Shown: one piece after another, positions 24,001-36,658 of the stretch
Layout of the letters: each line of letters opens with the position of its first letter
How positions within the stretch are numbered: position 1 is the first letter of the stretch
Origin: Acanthaster planci
Lineage: Eukaryota > Echinodermata > Asteroidea > Valvatida > Acanthasteridae
Reading direction: 5' to 3'
DNA length: 64,000 nucleotides
Assembly: GCF_001949145.1 (NCBI RefSeq)
Contig: NW_019091556.1
Span: 279,405 to 343,404, forward strand
Notes under the pieces: model-generated
What the model was told of the DNA's origin: nothing
The model's input: only the letters and a program-made list of their open reading frames with translations
The model's database searches: none
Made by a program: the position numbers and the translations under genes

Positions 24001-27000
24001 GCCAGGCAATGGAATCTACATTTCTGCAAAGGAAATACCGAAGGCCTACATGTGAGTGGAATATTTTTTCAGGTAAAAGGCCTTCCGTGACAGGAAACAG
24101 AAAGGTTGAATCTAGGAAAACACCTTTGGGCGTTGGCTTAACCAACTGTGTTAATAACAGACAGTTTGATTTACCCTTGGTTCTGATACTGTGCATGAAA
24201 TGAAAGTATATTTTGAAATGGACTTGTTGCGTGTATATATAACGTAGTAATGCTGCTTTTCATCCAGAAACGTAGCTTTAAGACACACATCCATGTAGGT
24301 GTTACAGAACATTAAGTGTTATTGTTTCAGATGTGTGTGTAGAATTGATTGGACTTCCTTTTAAGATCAGGAGTGAAGCTATTTTTGTAAGGTTGTGTGT
24401 TCATTGATAGTGATATGATTTCAGAAATGTTTGTTACTTGTGTTCACACAGAACTGTTCATGCATTTGTACTCGACATCTCGTAAGAGCCAATTCAAGAC
24501 GAGTAGGGTCCAGGTTTCAAACTTTGCCTTGGCAGGTGGTCCAGGTGCGAGACTAACCAACATTCAAACCCAATAACCTGCAGCATTTGTTTATTTAAAA
24601 GCTGAATGCAGCTGGTGGTGGGCCCATGTTAGAAATTGTGGACACAAGACACACCTGTTTGTGTATCTGGAAATGATTGGCATTTTGCTTGCCATTCAAT
24701 CAAAGTGAGATAAACTTGAGGATGAGCAGAGTATAATCCACACTTACAAATGGTTGAAAAATAAAAATGTTTGGTGTCTGGCCGTTATTTCTCTCATGGC
24801 ATCATGACCACAGTGACACATAATGGCAGCAAGCTTCTTGCCAGGGACGCAGAAAAGTTCAGAGTAAACGGGATGAGAATGAATCATTAACGTTAATTGA
24901 CAGGTGAAGGATATAATAGACAGAATCTATGCCCACTGCAGCAACACATGTAAAAGCAGCATTGACAAAGGAAGGCTTGTTTTTGTTTTGGGGAACAAAA
25001 TGCAGTGTGAGGTGGGGAAAAGATGACCCTACATGGTCCATCCTGCTCTACTCAGAAGGGGGACTCCAACCACCCACCCACGCCAGAATCTAAAACTTTT
25101 ATTCACGATACAAATCAGATTGACTATCACCAGTTAAAAGTTTCACCTAAAGTGAGAAAGGGAAATAAATTTGCTTCACCACTAAAAACCGAATTGTGAA
25201 CAAAAAATGACAGAAAATAGATTGAAGAAGAGTCTGATGACCAATGACATGTACATGGATTCAACATCTGCAATTTAATGAAAGAAAAGTGCAGAAAAGC
25301 TGCTCTGTAGATATTGTGGCATTGTGCAAAATTACCATTTTTCTGTCAAAGGATCTTTTCGGTGAGTTACTCCCCCCCCATTGCAGCAGCAGCTGTGCGA
25401 AGAAAAGAAGTAAGAAGAGACAGTTTTCTGAGAAAATGTACCCCAAAGATAATGTTGCTAGTGAGGAATCATCCTTCCTGAAAGTACACTAATAACCTGT
25501 AAACGTGACATTTACACGGTACCAAGTTTAGCACTGAGGATTTCCTCTGCATTGTGTTTCCAGCATTACAGCCAGGCGATCAGAGCTGGTTGACCTTTCA
25601 AATTTTCTAAAAGGAAACACGAGTCTCCTTAAATATGTTTACTCTACAATAATGTCAGATTCATTCCCAAGAAAAGATCTTTAACAGGCAATAAGTCATG
25701 TGGAGGTATCTTGTTCCTTCACGGGAGGCATAAATTTCACCAATCAATTTCACACGCTTCACTTTAATCATGGATTTATTTCGGTACCTTAGCATAAAAA
25801 GAAAAGCGCATTTGTTAATTCATTTTTACGAAATTACCCTGGGAATTTGTTATCTTGGTTCCTGGGGTTAAAAAAGATCGGAACTTGGGGATAGTGTTAC
25901 AAGAATTTCCTGAAAACAAGAAACCTCTGTGGGGTTGTTGTTGGAATCGTATTTCAAGATCATGTCGCTTTTTGTGAAAAAAGTACGGAAAAGTTGTTTT
26001 ATTTCTATTGGGAATACATCTTTCGAGCTTAAATTGATAAACATTTCCTGAAAAGGCTTCAGTGCCGGAAAAGGTGTCACATTTCAAACTCTTTTGTGAT
26101 TTTTAAATAAATTCTCCTTTTCCTGCAAAATGGTTAAAAGCAGGTCTAACCTAAGAAATAAAGTAATTTTACAACAATGCAAACCTCTGTCTTATTGGGA
26201 CTTTGCTTTTAACAGAGGGTTCAGGTTTTAATTTTTTTTATGTGAGAAATAAATCAATGTTCCAGTAAATTGTCCCTTTCTCCCATTTTGTTGGGATGCC
26301 TTTATCTAAATTATGGATAGGACCGCAGTTTCAAGCCTTCTTTGATCAATATCTCAACCACCCTTAAAAAAAAAATTGTTGTCTTCTACTAATTCTCATT
26401 TTCCAGGCAAATTTCCTCTTCACTGGAACAAAGAAGAGGTGGAAGATTGGCTGAAATGGTGCATCCAGGAATTCTCCCTTGGCGGTGTGGAACTGAGGAA
26501 GTTTTCCATGAATGGTAAAGCTCTCTGCCTGCTGACAAAGGACGGGTTCCAACACCGTGCCCCATATGCTGGTGATGTGCTACATGACTTACTGCAAAAA
26601 CTTCTGGGAAAAGGTATAGTGCTCTTGGAAACGCCTCCATATCTGTCCATGTTGTGAATTTTGTCCTGCCAGTTTTCCATGATACATGTACATGTAATTT
26701 GTCTGTTTGGAGACACCTGCCTATTGTGGCCACTTGACCCAGAAGTTGTACATAGTCACCTGTCTAGTATGTTCATACTGACCACCAGCTGTCCATTGTG
26801 GCCACTGATAGCTACATAGGTCTGTCCATGATTTCCGCCTATCCACAGCAGCCACATGTCCAAAGTGACCAGTTGTTGATCATACTATACTTGGCCATTG
26901 TGACCACTTATGTTTACTGTCCTTGCAAGTTACTGAAATGCACTTGTTCATCGGGAGCCACCTGTCCGTAATGACCAGCCACCTGTCCATAATGACCAGC

Positions 27001-30000
27001 CACCTTGTAAACCCCTCTTCATTGTGATCCACTGGTCCATATATTGTGGCTGCCAAACCAGGAATATTAAGGACACATTTTAATTCTGACACCCTGTTCA
27101 ACATGGATGACCGCACTACTAGCCAGTTCATGTATTTGTTGTACATGTAAGTTGGTCGTTCTTAGGTCCAAAGTGTGACATTTTTGTAACTATGTTACAC
27201 CTGACCTGTTTAATTGGACTTGGAAATAGCATTAAACTTAACTTTAAACTATTGTCATTTGTTTGGCAGGTGCTTTGCATTAGTTAATTACTCTTGGAAA
27301 TCAGAGATTGCGCTCTAAACTTATACACAGTCTTATATCAGATGTGACAGGGTTCATCTAAAATAAAAATCTGGCCCCGTTTGTATAGAATGACGTGGAT
27401 CTCTGTCGTGGAAACAGCATTTCTAGGCAACACCCCCAGACAGCTTGAAACTGCCAAATCATCCCTTCCTGTTTCCAGAGGAAGCCAAACAAACCAGAAA
27501 TGAACAACAAAGATTTGACTTGTGGTTTATCTTCTCTGAAACTAAAAAAGTGAAGTTAATGAAAGGAAAGGAAGTATCCTTCAAAATTCCAAAAGAACTA
27601 CTAGTTCCGTAGCATGTGTATTTTTATGAAACTATCAAAATGTTTCTTCAAGTCTTGCCATAAATAAGCCTTTTTTGGTAGTTAGTTCAAGGAGACATGA
27701 ACATCATACTTCAATGTATGTTGAACAGCTGTCATTACAAGGTAGTCCCCCCCCCCAAGGGCAACCCTAAAGTAACATTTTATTGTCTCCTAATGCAATT
27801 GACAGAAATTGCTGCGTAAAATTGAAGATTGGAATAGTGTATTTTTAAAACTGAAGACTTCATTGAAATTTAATGAGGTGTTAAATAAAATTTGATTAGA
27901 AAACAGGGTAAAGTTTAATTTGACAGCACAAGCAGCATTGCTTTGAGAGAAAATGGATGTTACTTTTAGGTTTGGTGTTTTTTTGTGGGGGGGTGCCGTA
28001 AAAAGTAATATCTGGATGTACCCAATAAATAGCATTCAGTCTTGTCCCAGATGCATTTTTGTAGGTTTTGTCTAGGTTTTTTCAGCAAAATAAATTTTCA
28101 AAATAATATTGTGTTTCAGTATAATCGGACTTAATGTCCTATAGTGGAACTCAATTTGCACGATCCAATCACAGGGCATTGGTATTATTAATTCACCGTA
28201 AGTTGGACAAAGGTACAAGTTTTCCCCTGTTTCCAGGTAGTTTCTGTTCATTGGCATTTTGACTTGGGAAATTATGCAAACTTGCCAATGCTCATGGGAA
28301 ATGGTACTTGCTAGCAGTGCACCAAATATTGCACGTGTACGTGCACAGTACGCCATGAACACACTTTGTACCAGTTGGTTCCACTCTGATGGCCACACAA
28401 CAAACAAGGAAAACAGGGAAGTTTCCAGGCCAACAGACCTCTGGGACGGTCCCTTTAGGCAAACTTCCCAGAACTCAAACTTGACTCTGTTGCAAATATC
28501 ATTAACCTGTGCCACTTGTTGCTTTTATGGGAAAACAGGTGAAATACATGGTGCAGTGCCAAACATACGGTATGCTACGTACATAATACTAGTACATGAA
28601 TTGCTAACTGGCTTACTTTTCATAAATTAACAGGTTTTTGGTGTAAATATGAAAGTAGTCATATTCTGAGAGGTGGTATTTGTCAAAGATGTAACTAGTT
28701 GTCTTTCTTCTCTGCATCCTTGAAAATGGACTTTATCAGTGAGCAGTGATACAGTCTACAGCTGGTTAAGCAAGACTTTGGATACCTCAAACTACATACA
28801 TGTAGTTTATTGTTTTCATTTGTAGAAGAAAGCTAAGAAATTCTTTTGAATCAAATCGACATTGTTGGGAAATAACTGAGTCATGGCCACACCTCCTAGC
28901 TCCAGGCATATCATGCCCCTTAATCACAGTGTTGTTCCATGGAGTAATTGCTGGTGCTAATCCATTGTGATTTTGTACAAATGAAATTTCTTGACTTTGT
29001 TTCTCCCATCACAGATGGAATCCAATACTACCCACCAGTGCCCGGTATGCAAATGAAGCCCACCTCCTCAGCCAATGAGGCGATAACATTAGCCAAGCAC
29101 CTCTGCTCCCCAACAACAGCCATCAATGGCAAGAGTCAGAGGGACACACAGGAGTATAGACAAGGTGCAAACCCAAAAACAAATCTGAGCAATCTCTAAT
29201 TATTACAGTGTAACAGCTAGAGTGGATGTAGCAGTTAACAGAACAGTGTGCTGTCAACTGTCCTTATTTCTCCATGAACAGCTGGCGATCTTTTGTGCAT
29301 TATATATTCAGCTGGTAATAATCTACTCTCCGCTACATTTGAAAACCTCTTCAATTCATCATATGAGCACACAGTTTTCATTTTAAATCTTGGTAGGTCA
29401 GAAATCGGAGCACCTGCCAAATCTTCTTGTGCAGTGTCCTCAATTCAGAACAGAAGGGAACTTTTTACAAACAATGGACTTCAGAAATGAAATTTCCATA
29501 TCAACCGTTTGCCTCTCTTTTGTGATTTTCAATTGTATTAGAATACATTGTAGGATCTAGATGCCTAAACATGCTAGTGTGTTACTGCTGTTGGGCCAAG
29601 AAAAAGGTCAAATGAACCCATGGTATGGAGGTAAGGAAGCAAACAGAATCAAACCTTTTACTTGTTTTGATCCAAATTAGCTGTGGTTGCCATCACAAGT
29701 ACTGCAAACGATGCGATGCCAAGCTCTCAAAATAAAGCAGAAGATCGCTACAGTGGCCCCTCCATCGCTGGACACTCTCAGGAAGATACTGAAGAGGAGA
29801 AGAATATGCCGTTGAATCTCAAAATATCAGGTATGTCAAAATATGCTTAATAGATTTAAGAACAAACCTGGAAAAGTAAAGTTGTGTTCAAATAAGCTTT
29901 TAAGAACTACAGCAGTGTCTTTTGGCCACACTTGCCGGCATGTTTTATCGGGTTAGTGCTAAAAGGTCATTACAGCAAAAATATAACTTTTGAAAGTACT

Positions 30001-33000
30001 CTTAAGGCCTCACTCTGAGCATGAAAGAAAAGGTGTATTGAAACAAACTATATTGTTTTACTTTTAATTTATTAAACTAGTTTTCAAGGGCCAATATATT
30101 TAAATTTCAATTAATTTCTTTTAAGAATAACATTTTTCAATAAAGACCTTTTAATGTAATTTTTTCATGAAGGTCCTTTTAGCACTGACACGATTTTGCA
30201 AACGGCAAAATAACTTAGACCCTCATGTAGCTGCATAGACAAAACTCAGGAATGGCCTAATATATACATGTAAGTGCCCTTCACATGCTGTGATTCTTTT
30301 AAGCCATTTGCCACACACTGCCCTCTGTAGAGTGTGCCAAAGGTTCACACAGTATGAGCATACATCTAATCATCGCAGGGGTTAAACCCTAAAAGTCGTC
30401 CTCATTGATAAAATAATGATTTCTCTCATGCCCTGGTGATTAACACTGCTATTTCATGAAATAGAATTCATTTTTTCAAGCTGTTGAAAAGAATTCTTTT
30501 TCCTATCAGAAGTTGGAAGTGAGAGTCCCCGTGATTCCAGATGCATCTCTCAGGCACTTATTGAGGACAGGATATCCCCGCCTGCTCATCCCCTCTCTGC
30601 TGTTAGTGCCTATTTGTGCCTCCCTGACCATCCAGCATTGACCTGCACAGCAAAGCCAATACGTGGTCTTAACAGTAGATCACCGCCAGTGGGAGGTCAT
30701 AGTGAGAGGTCATCACCAGCTGAAAGTCATGCCAGGAGGTCATCCATATCACCAGAGAGTCAGTACAAACGGAAGTCTCATGTCTTTACTGGTTATCCGA
30801 CTGTTTACACTGCTCCTGCCTCTTATCCCACCCCTGCCACCATTTCAGACACACACTGTGGCTCTCATGCCCAGGCCTCAGCTTTACCTGTGCAGCCTGA
30901 TTTTAAAAATGGATGGGAGAGTTGGAATCGGTACTGTGACATGAGTACATTCATTAAGTACAAAATGAACAAAGAGGGCAAACTGGCTGAAGCTGATGTA
31001 GCAAGATGCCGCCAAGTAATAAAAGATGGTTGGAAGGAGGGTGGTCTGAGTTCGAAGGAAGAGCAGCATCAGTCTCCTGGTGGACAAAGTGAACAAGGGA
31101 AGCTGTTTAATGGAGTCAAAAGCAATCCTCGGCTTTCCATCACTGCTAACCAGTCTCGCTATGACAGTAACTCTGACCCTAATAGACAAATGGTGAAGAC
31201 TGCACACGAGGTACCAGTTATCAGGACAACAAGAGAACAATACCGAAGCTGTTCTCCTGAAAGAGCTTCAGATGCGAGCTCAGCTTCCATCGGGTTAAAG
31301 TCCATTGCCCAGCCCATACCAGTGAGACTTCTGACAGACACAGATGCATGTAATGCACCCATCTATGGCTTACCTCCAAGTTCATATGTCAGCCATCAGC
31401 AAAAGGGGACTTCGGACGAGAGACATTGTCCCAAAGTCCAGAGTGCATTCTTTCCCCAGAAGTCACGAGAGGGTCTGCTGATGTCATCAGCGACAGAATG
31501 TCGGGAGGGAGTCGATAATGTCTCCTTCAAACAAAAAGGAGGTGAGCTGCACAGAGTTGTCTCCAACAAAGTTCTTTCTAGAAAAGGTTGAACCTCTCTC
31601 TAGACCACATGCACCATATTCTTGGAGAGGTAAAATGAGCTCCCAGTGAGTTAAGGATAGGTACAGTGGCTGTTGTGCCCCTGCATCGTATTACAAAGTT
31701 CGCAAGCTGGGATGGGACACTGATCAACTGTGCAGGAGTGTTTAATCACCCACTTCCATGTACCCATTATTAATGAGATTTTTGCTGCAGAAGATACTTG
31801 TCATAGTTTTTTCAAGAGTATTTCCATAGTAACGAAAAAAGCTTTTGCTTTAAGATTGTGTGAAACTGGAGTGGTCAGCTGAGGGTCTGTGCTTTTGATG
31901 TCGGGGTCATGTTTTTCCTACAAGTGGCTGCTAAAGTCGGGTTGGTTGTTGATACAAAATTAAAAGATTAATTCAGAAAATGTTAAAAGTCTCACACAGC
32001 TATCAGAACACCAGATAATAATACACACACTACTTTATACTAAATGAAAACAAAACCCTTTCTAAAATCAATGGGAAAATTGTCCATTTTGAACAAATTG
32101 GAAGTAAAATCGAAAACCAACCAACAGGTGATATTTCTGCAAACTTTGGCCGCTCATTCCAGTTGAGTTGAGGCAAAATAAGAGTGGTCAATGTGACTGG
32201 TCTTTTCCAGAGTGCCGACTTCTGTGGGATTTCATGGCCCAGCTTCTCAGTAACGAAAAGAACACCTCCTACATCCGCTGGGAGGACAAGGAGAAACTCA
32301 TCTTCCGCTTTGTTGACCCCAACGCCTTTGCCAAAATGTGGGGACTTCAGAAGAACCGGACCAACATGACTTACGAGAAGGTGTCTCGTGCACTTCGGTA
32401 TTACTACAAGACTGATATCATTGCTAAGGTGCCAGGGCAAAAACTAACATACAGGTAAACAGTCAGGGAATAAGGCACCAACCTGCCTATCCTACCGGTG
32501 TGAATTCTGGAGGTTTTGTTATAGATTTCAGAATTGTTACTCACATATTGTGGATAATGAGAGGTTTAATCCTTTGGGGTATGCTAATTTGGCACTCTGT
32601 ATTAAAAGCATATTCAAGATTCACCAAACCAAAGCCATTTGTTTGTCATTTCTACCAAACCTTTTGCTGAAATGTTTCAAGGATTTCTTTCATCCCCTAT
32701 CTCACATTTTTGGGGAAAAGAACAGCTTTTGTTCACACGTTAGGACTTGTCACAAGAAAACTAAGACTTCTTCCAATGCTGTGTTTCAGACTTTCAGTAT
32801 CGTGTTGGCTCTCTGTGTAAATGCTAGTCAAAGTCGGCAGACATTTCTCTTCAGCATTTGTACCTGTACAAAATAAATCAAGTGTTAACACTGTGTTGCC
32901 GGTAATTTTGCTTTCACGTGCTTAGATTCCTGCAAGACCCAAAAGACATTGCCAATGCTCCTCGTTTCTCCAAATCCAAGAAGAAAACAACAGCCAGAGA

Positions 33001-33196
33001 GGGTGGCCAAACCTCCGATGGTGCATCGCCAACAGAGAGTGATCATTCCGGCTCACTTGACTCAGATGCAGAAAGTGCGTCGTCCGACTCCACAATAGTT
33101 GCTGCATCACAGGACATGATGGAAACTGTTACCATGGAAACAGACTCCAAGAAACAGAAAACAATGGAGGTCAACATTAAGGAGGAACCTTGTTAA
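21023..33196 (+). CDS. ETV6: TEL/Yan-type ETS transcriptional repressor (ETV6/ETV7 family)
   Basis: Nuclear repressor binding GGAA sites. Coding exons: 21023-21290, 26407-26613, 29015-29164, 29681-29830, 30510-31541, 32211-32454 and 32926-33196, total 2322 nt, 773 aa. Introns are all phase 1 except the last (phase 2). The pointed/SAM domain (about 92-156) keeps the TEL residues needed for head-to-tail polymerisation, Ala128 in N-G-K-A-L and Val147 in G-D-V-L. The ETS domain starts at residue 604 (C-R-L-L-W-D) with recognition helix [16 protein letters not shown] junction just before C-R-L-L-W-D also fits the family. The start at 21023 has an ideal GCCATGG context; the exon is open upstream to its acceptor at 20992, so a longer N terminus is possible. 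The 450-residue linker is Ser/Pro-rich with several S/T-P sites. An AATAAA at 35157 is a possible polyadenylation signal. Whether it is orthologous to ETV6 or to the ETV6/7 ancestor is open. Confidence 0.92.
21697..21745. repeat. Dispersed repeat family R3, copy 2 (short)
   Basis: A fragment with ATTTCAATTTGATTTTACAC preceded by AATCCT and followed by CCTAG, matching the copies at 20240-20332 and 48264-48370. It lies in the first coding intron of the TEL/Yan gene. Confidence 0.4.
22859..23120. repeat. CT-rich 11/12-bp mosaic minisatellite with 34-N assembly gap
   Basis: Two units alternate: A = CTGCACCCCTC (11 bp) and B = CTGCACCTCTCT (12 bp). Before the gap the order is A B A B B A B B(variant) A B B A; after it B A B B A B A. 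The 34 unknown bases at 22999-23032 fall inside the array, so its true length is unresolved. It lies in the intron between the first two coding exons of the TEL/Yan gene. All long open frames across it are artefacts. Confidence 0.9.
26730..27060. repeat. Degenerate tandem repeat, about 24-bp unit
   Basis: Words of the type CACCTGTCCATTGTGACCA recur many times with substitutions and spacers. The best-preserved part, about 26956-27003, has two adjacent 24-bp units (CACCTGTCCRTAATGACCAGC). It lies in the intron after the pointed-domain exon. The flanking units are strongly diverged, so this is an old array. Confidence 0.65.
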
Positions 33197-36100
33197 ACAG
33201 ACGTGCTCCAGCATTGTTTATTCCTCTGTGCATCTTTGTCAAAGTTACACGTAAATATGGTCATAAATTACCAAACACTAACAGTGACTCCTGGATGGAC
33301 AGAAGGAACTGGGTGGGGTGAATTGGCTTGCCTAAGGACACAGCATGTGACCAGCAGCTGAATTCTAACCCCTGTGCCTTCCGATCTTGACTCATAAGTT
33401 CATTCTCTCAATATTATATTGTGATGGTGAAAATCTTCAACTGGATCTTCTTGAAAGCTTAGTTTCAAAATCTCACTGTGGTGTGATATCTTAGCAGGAA
33501 AATTTTTCAAAATTAGAGAACCTGTCTTTAAATTTTTCTAAGGCTGTCAAGAATGTCTTTCAGGTTCGAATATTTTGGTGTATAAATAGTAAATGAAATC
33601 TTTACTCAGCTTGCCGTTTTGCACAGTGAAACAGAATGTTCCATGATCTTTACTTTGGTTTGTTTTTGTATGTAGCATGGATAGAGTGTGAAACAAAATA
33701 TTTTCTGATCTTTACTTTGATGTGGACTTGTGTTTGTACATATTAACAGGAATTTTTTGTAGCTGGTCCCAGGTCAAGGAACATAAGCCAAACAGCCGTC
33801 TTGTACATAAACATGGTTTTAGTTGGCTTAATGGCTGAAGTTGAGAGTATTCCTTGTTGAGTGTACCTTGAGTGATCAAGAGTATACTCTTCATCAGACT
33901 TGGAGAATACTCTTGCATCAGGTGGTTATTTCAAGATGGCAGAATGGTAACCGTTGGCCATTCATACAATGTGATCCAAGAGTTAGGCACACACAGCATG
34001 TTCCTTTAGCCACAAGTATCGAGAGTAACGAGCCTGAACTTGGCAATGTGTTGCAGTGAGTGGAGTCCATCGCAAATCATCCTGTCTGATATGAACTCAA
34101 GTCAAAGCTATTCCAATGATCTGTGACGATAATATAATTATCGTAGCATAGATGGGCCAGAGAAATAACAAGTTGTCAAAATTTGTTCTGATGCTGAAAG
34201 AAATAATCCAAATGCCTTACTTTGAAACAACTAACTGTAATACAATGTAATTACATTTTTTCAGTGGCCGAGACTAGGACAGTTCAGTTTAAGACAGGAT
34301 CCAGTTGACACATACATGATTGGTTGAAACAGGCTGCAAAGTTTAGAAATAATCACATCAGGTTTGCCAAATGGAAGATACATGTTTACATACCCTCTCC
34401 AAAGTGGTGCCGACAGCTACACCCTCAAGATGTACTATGCCCAAACTTGGTTGCTGAACTCAACTGCAGAGTCCAGACACCCAAGGTTTTAAACCCAGGC
34501 TAGGTCCCAGCGCCAGGGCTTAGACAAAAGGCCATGCAGATTAGAAATTCCTCTTATACTGAAAATGGGTGGGCCAAAGAGAGTTCATAACAAAGAAAGG
34601 AATGTTGGGTGGCTGGTCTGGATTAGTCCACATCTTCCTCAGGGTGGGAGCTGGCTAGATTATTCCATAATATGAGCGGGGCCTACTTCTCACTACGATA
34701 TCAACTTCCACTCTGATAATGAAAGTCTTGCAACCAGTGGAAACTACAGCTGCTGTTTTAACCAACTTTATTGAAGAATTTGTAGGGTTCCCACAAGACA
34801 TGGCAATGCCTGTCACCAACATTGTAATTGCTACTTGTAAAGTGTAAACTAAACTTTTATTTCATGCAATTATGTTAGTAGAGTACTGTAACCGTACACA
34901 ACTCGCTTAATAATTCTACATTGATCGCGAACATAAAAACATCTACTGTAAAAGTTATTTCTCTAACAATGCTTGCACAAGAAAAAGACCGCTACTTTTG
35001 ATAAAGATATATGTACAAATTAAAATAATGGCAGAAATCAGACAACCTGATTCTTTTTGTCAATGTTACTTCATGAAGGTCCTTTCTTGGAGAGTTGCGT
35101 TATCTTATATGCGAATTTGTCAATAATCTAAATATGAAGTTGTTTTGAAATTTATAAATAAATCTTACATAAATTTTGGGACCTTGGATAAAATAAATAT
35201 TCCTCTACAACGAACATGTAACACTCTGAAAACCAAAGGTTTTTAGTCAAAGGGCAAACTGGCATTTTTCTGCTGAAACTTGTTTCGACAAAATTATAAT
35301 TTCCCTCGTTTATAAATGTTTGAATTATTCACGAGTTGGCTGTGACACAGTGAGTTGTAAATAAAAATAGTCATTTAAGTGCGAGGTTACAGACTAGGAA
35401 CTAAAGATTTCTGGACACAGAATGCAATTGATGTACATTTAAGCTGGGGTTAGTGGAGTCTTGTGTATGGCCCAATATGTCGTAAAAGATGACCTAATTT
35501 TGAAACTGTTTTAGCATGTGGGCTCAATACAAAATGACTCTTATTACAAAGCATGCAATGACCTCTAATTAGGATGATACACCAGGAGCAGATCCACTGA
35601 GGGCCACAGGGGTCTATGCTCAAACCCCCCCCCCCCAGGGTGACTTTTTTCTGATTCCTTTCCCTTCCTTCAATAAGCTGTAAAAATGCGTGTCTGTAAA
35701 AAACATACCCCCCCTTCCCACCCCGCCCCAAAATGTTGGTTCTGGATACGCCCTGCACATCACATACAACTGTCAACACATGGCATGGATCAAGCGAATA
35801 AGAAGAAAATTGTCAGTTTCTTTGATAGTGCACCTAGTCAACATGGTTGGCGACCCGCCTCTTCCATTGCCAATGAGGGGATATTTTTGCTTTGATAACA
35901 AGAGATGCCTTCTCATGTTGGCTACAGACACACCTGTGCCTTCTCCTTTTTTTCTCAATTTTACACACACTAACTTAATTTACTAGAAATCAATAAAAAA
36001 TGCATTAGCACATCTGCTCCAAGCATAATTTGGAGTTCTAATAACTTAGCAAGATTTCAAGAATAAAAATATAACCATCTACCTAGTTTGGAAAAGCCAT

Positions 36101-36658
36101 TATTTTGAAAGTACTGTTGTTACATGTCCCCACAAACAGAGTTATGATGATGTTTTCATTACACGCCTCTTCTTATTCATGTACTAAAATTCTGCCACTT
36201 CATCTACAAAATGAAGACACTTCCAGCATTTACTTAACAAACTGCATTCACATGAGAAGTCACAAATTAAGACACTTTGTCAAGAGACTTCAGTTCAGGA
36301 AGATAAGGATTCATTTGGGCTATAAAAAGCCAATTCTTCAAAGATAAGAAAAACTGAATAATTTCAGATAGGCGATGTCAAGGGCCTATGTATAGAGGTT
36401 TTTCAAGTGACATAACATGAAGGGCAAAGACATTTCATGAACTGTAACATTACGTAGGAGGTGTGTGCATTTTCAAATCTGTGCATTTCTATTGTCTATT
36501 AGAATGTGGAGAAGCTTCAAAGGTGTGTACATTTCCGCACACATCTGTTTAAAATGAACAATGACTGTCAATAATCATGTGACTGAAAATCTTCTACACA
36601 CTAGTTCACTTCAAAGCTCGCATTACGATCATGCCATCTACTATCAACATTTTCCCAC
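33197..36658. other. Convergent intergenic region between TEL/Yan and ELOVL-A; 3' UTRs
   Basis: No coding exon recognised. The left part should be the 3' untranslated region of the TEL/Yan gene; AATAAA words occur at 35157-35162 and nearby. A SINE-like fragment at about 33285-33395 contains GGCTTGCCTAAGGACACAGC and a degenerate tRNA B-box-like word on the minus strand. CCCCCCC runs occur at 35625 and 35710. The right part is the 3' flank of the minus-strand elongase. Confidence 0.45.
33285..33395 (-). repeat. Degenerate SINE-like fragment in the TEL/Yan 3' region
   Basis: On the minus strand the words GGGGTTAGAATTC (resembling a decayed tRNA B box) and GCTGTGTCCTTAGGCAAGCC occur in the order seen in many old tRNA-derived SINEs. 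Identification is by word pattern only. Confidence 0.3.

Noticed and set aside
28259-28630. 123-codon plus-strand open frame and its 147-codon minus-strand counterpart
   Set aside because: Lies in the TEL/Yan intron between the pointed exon and exon 29015; both strands are open, composition is random and no splice phase fits.
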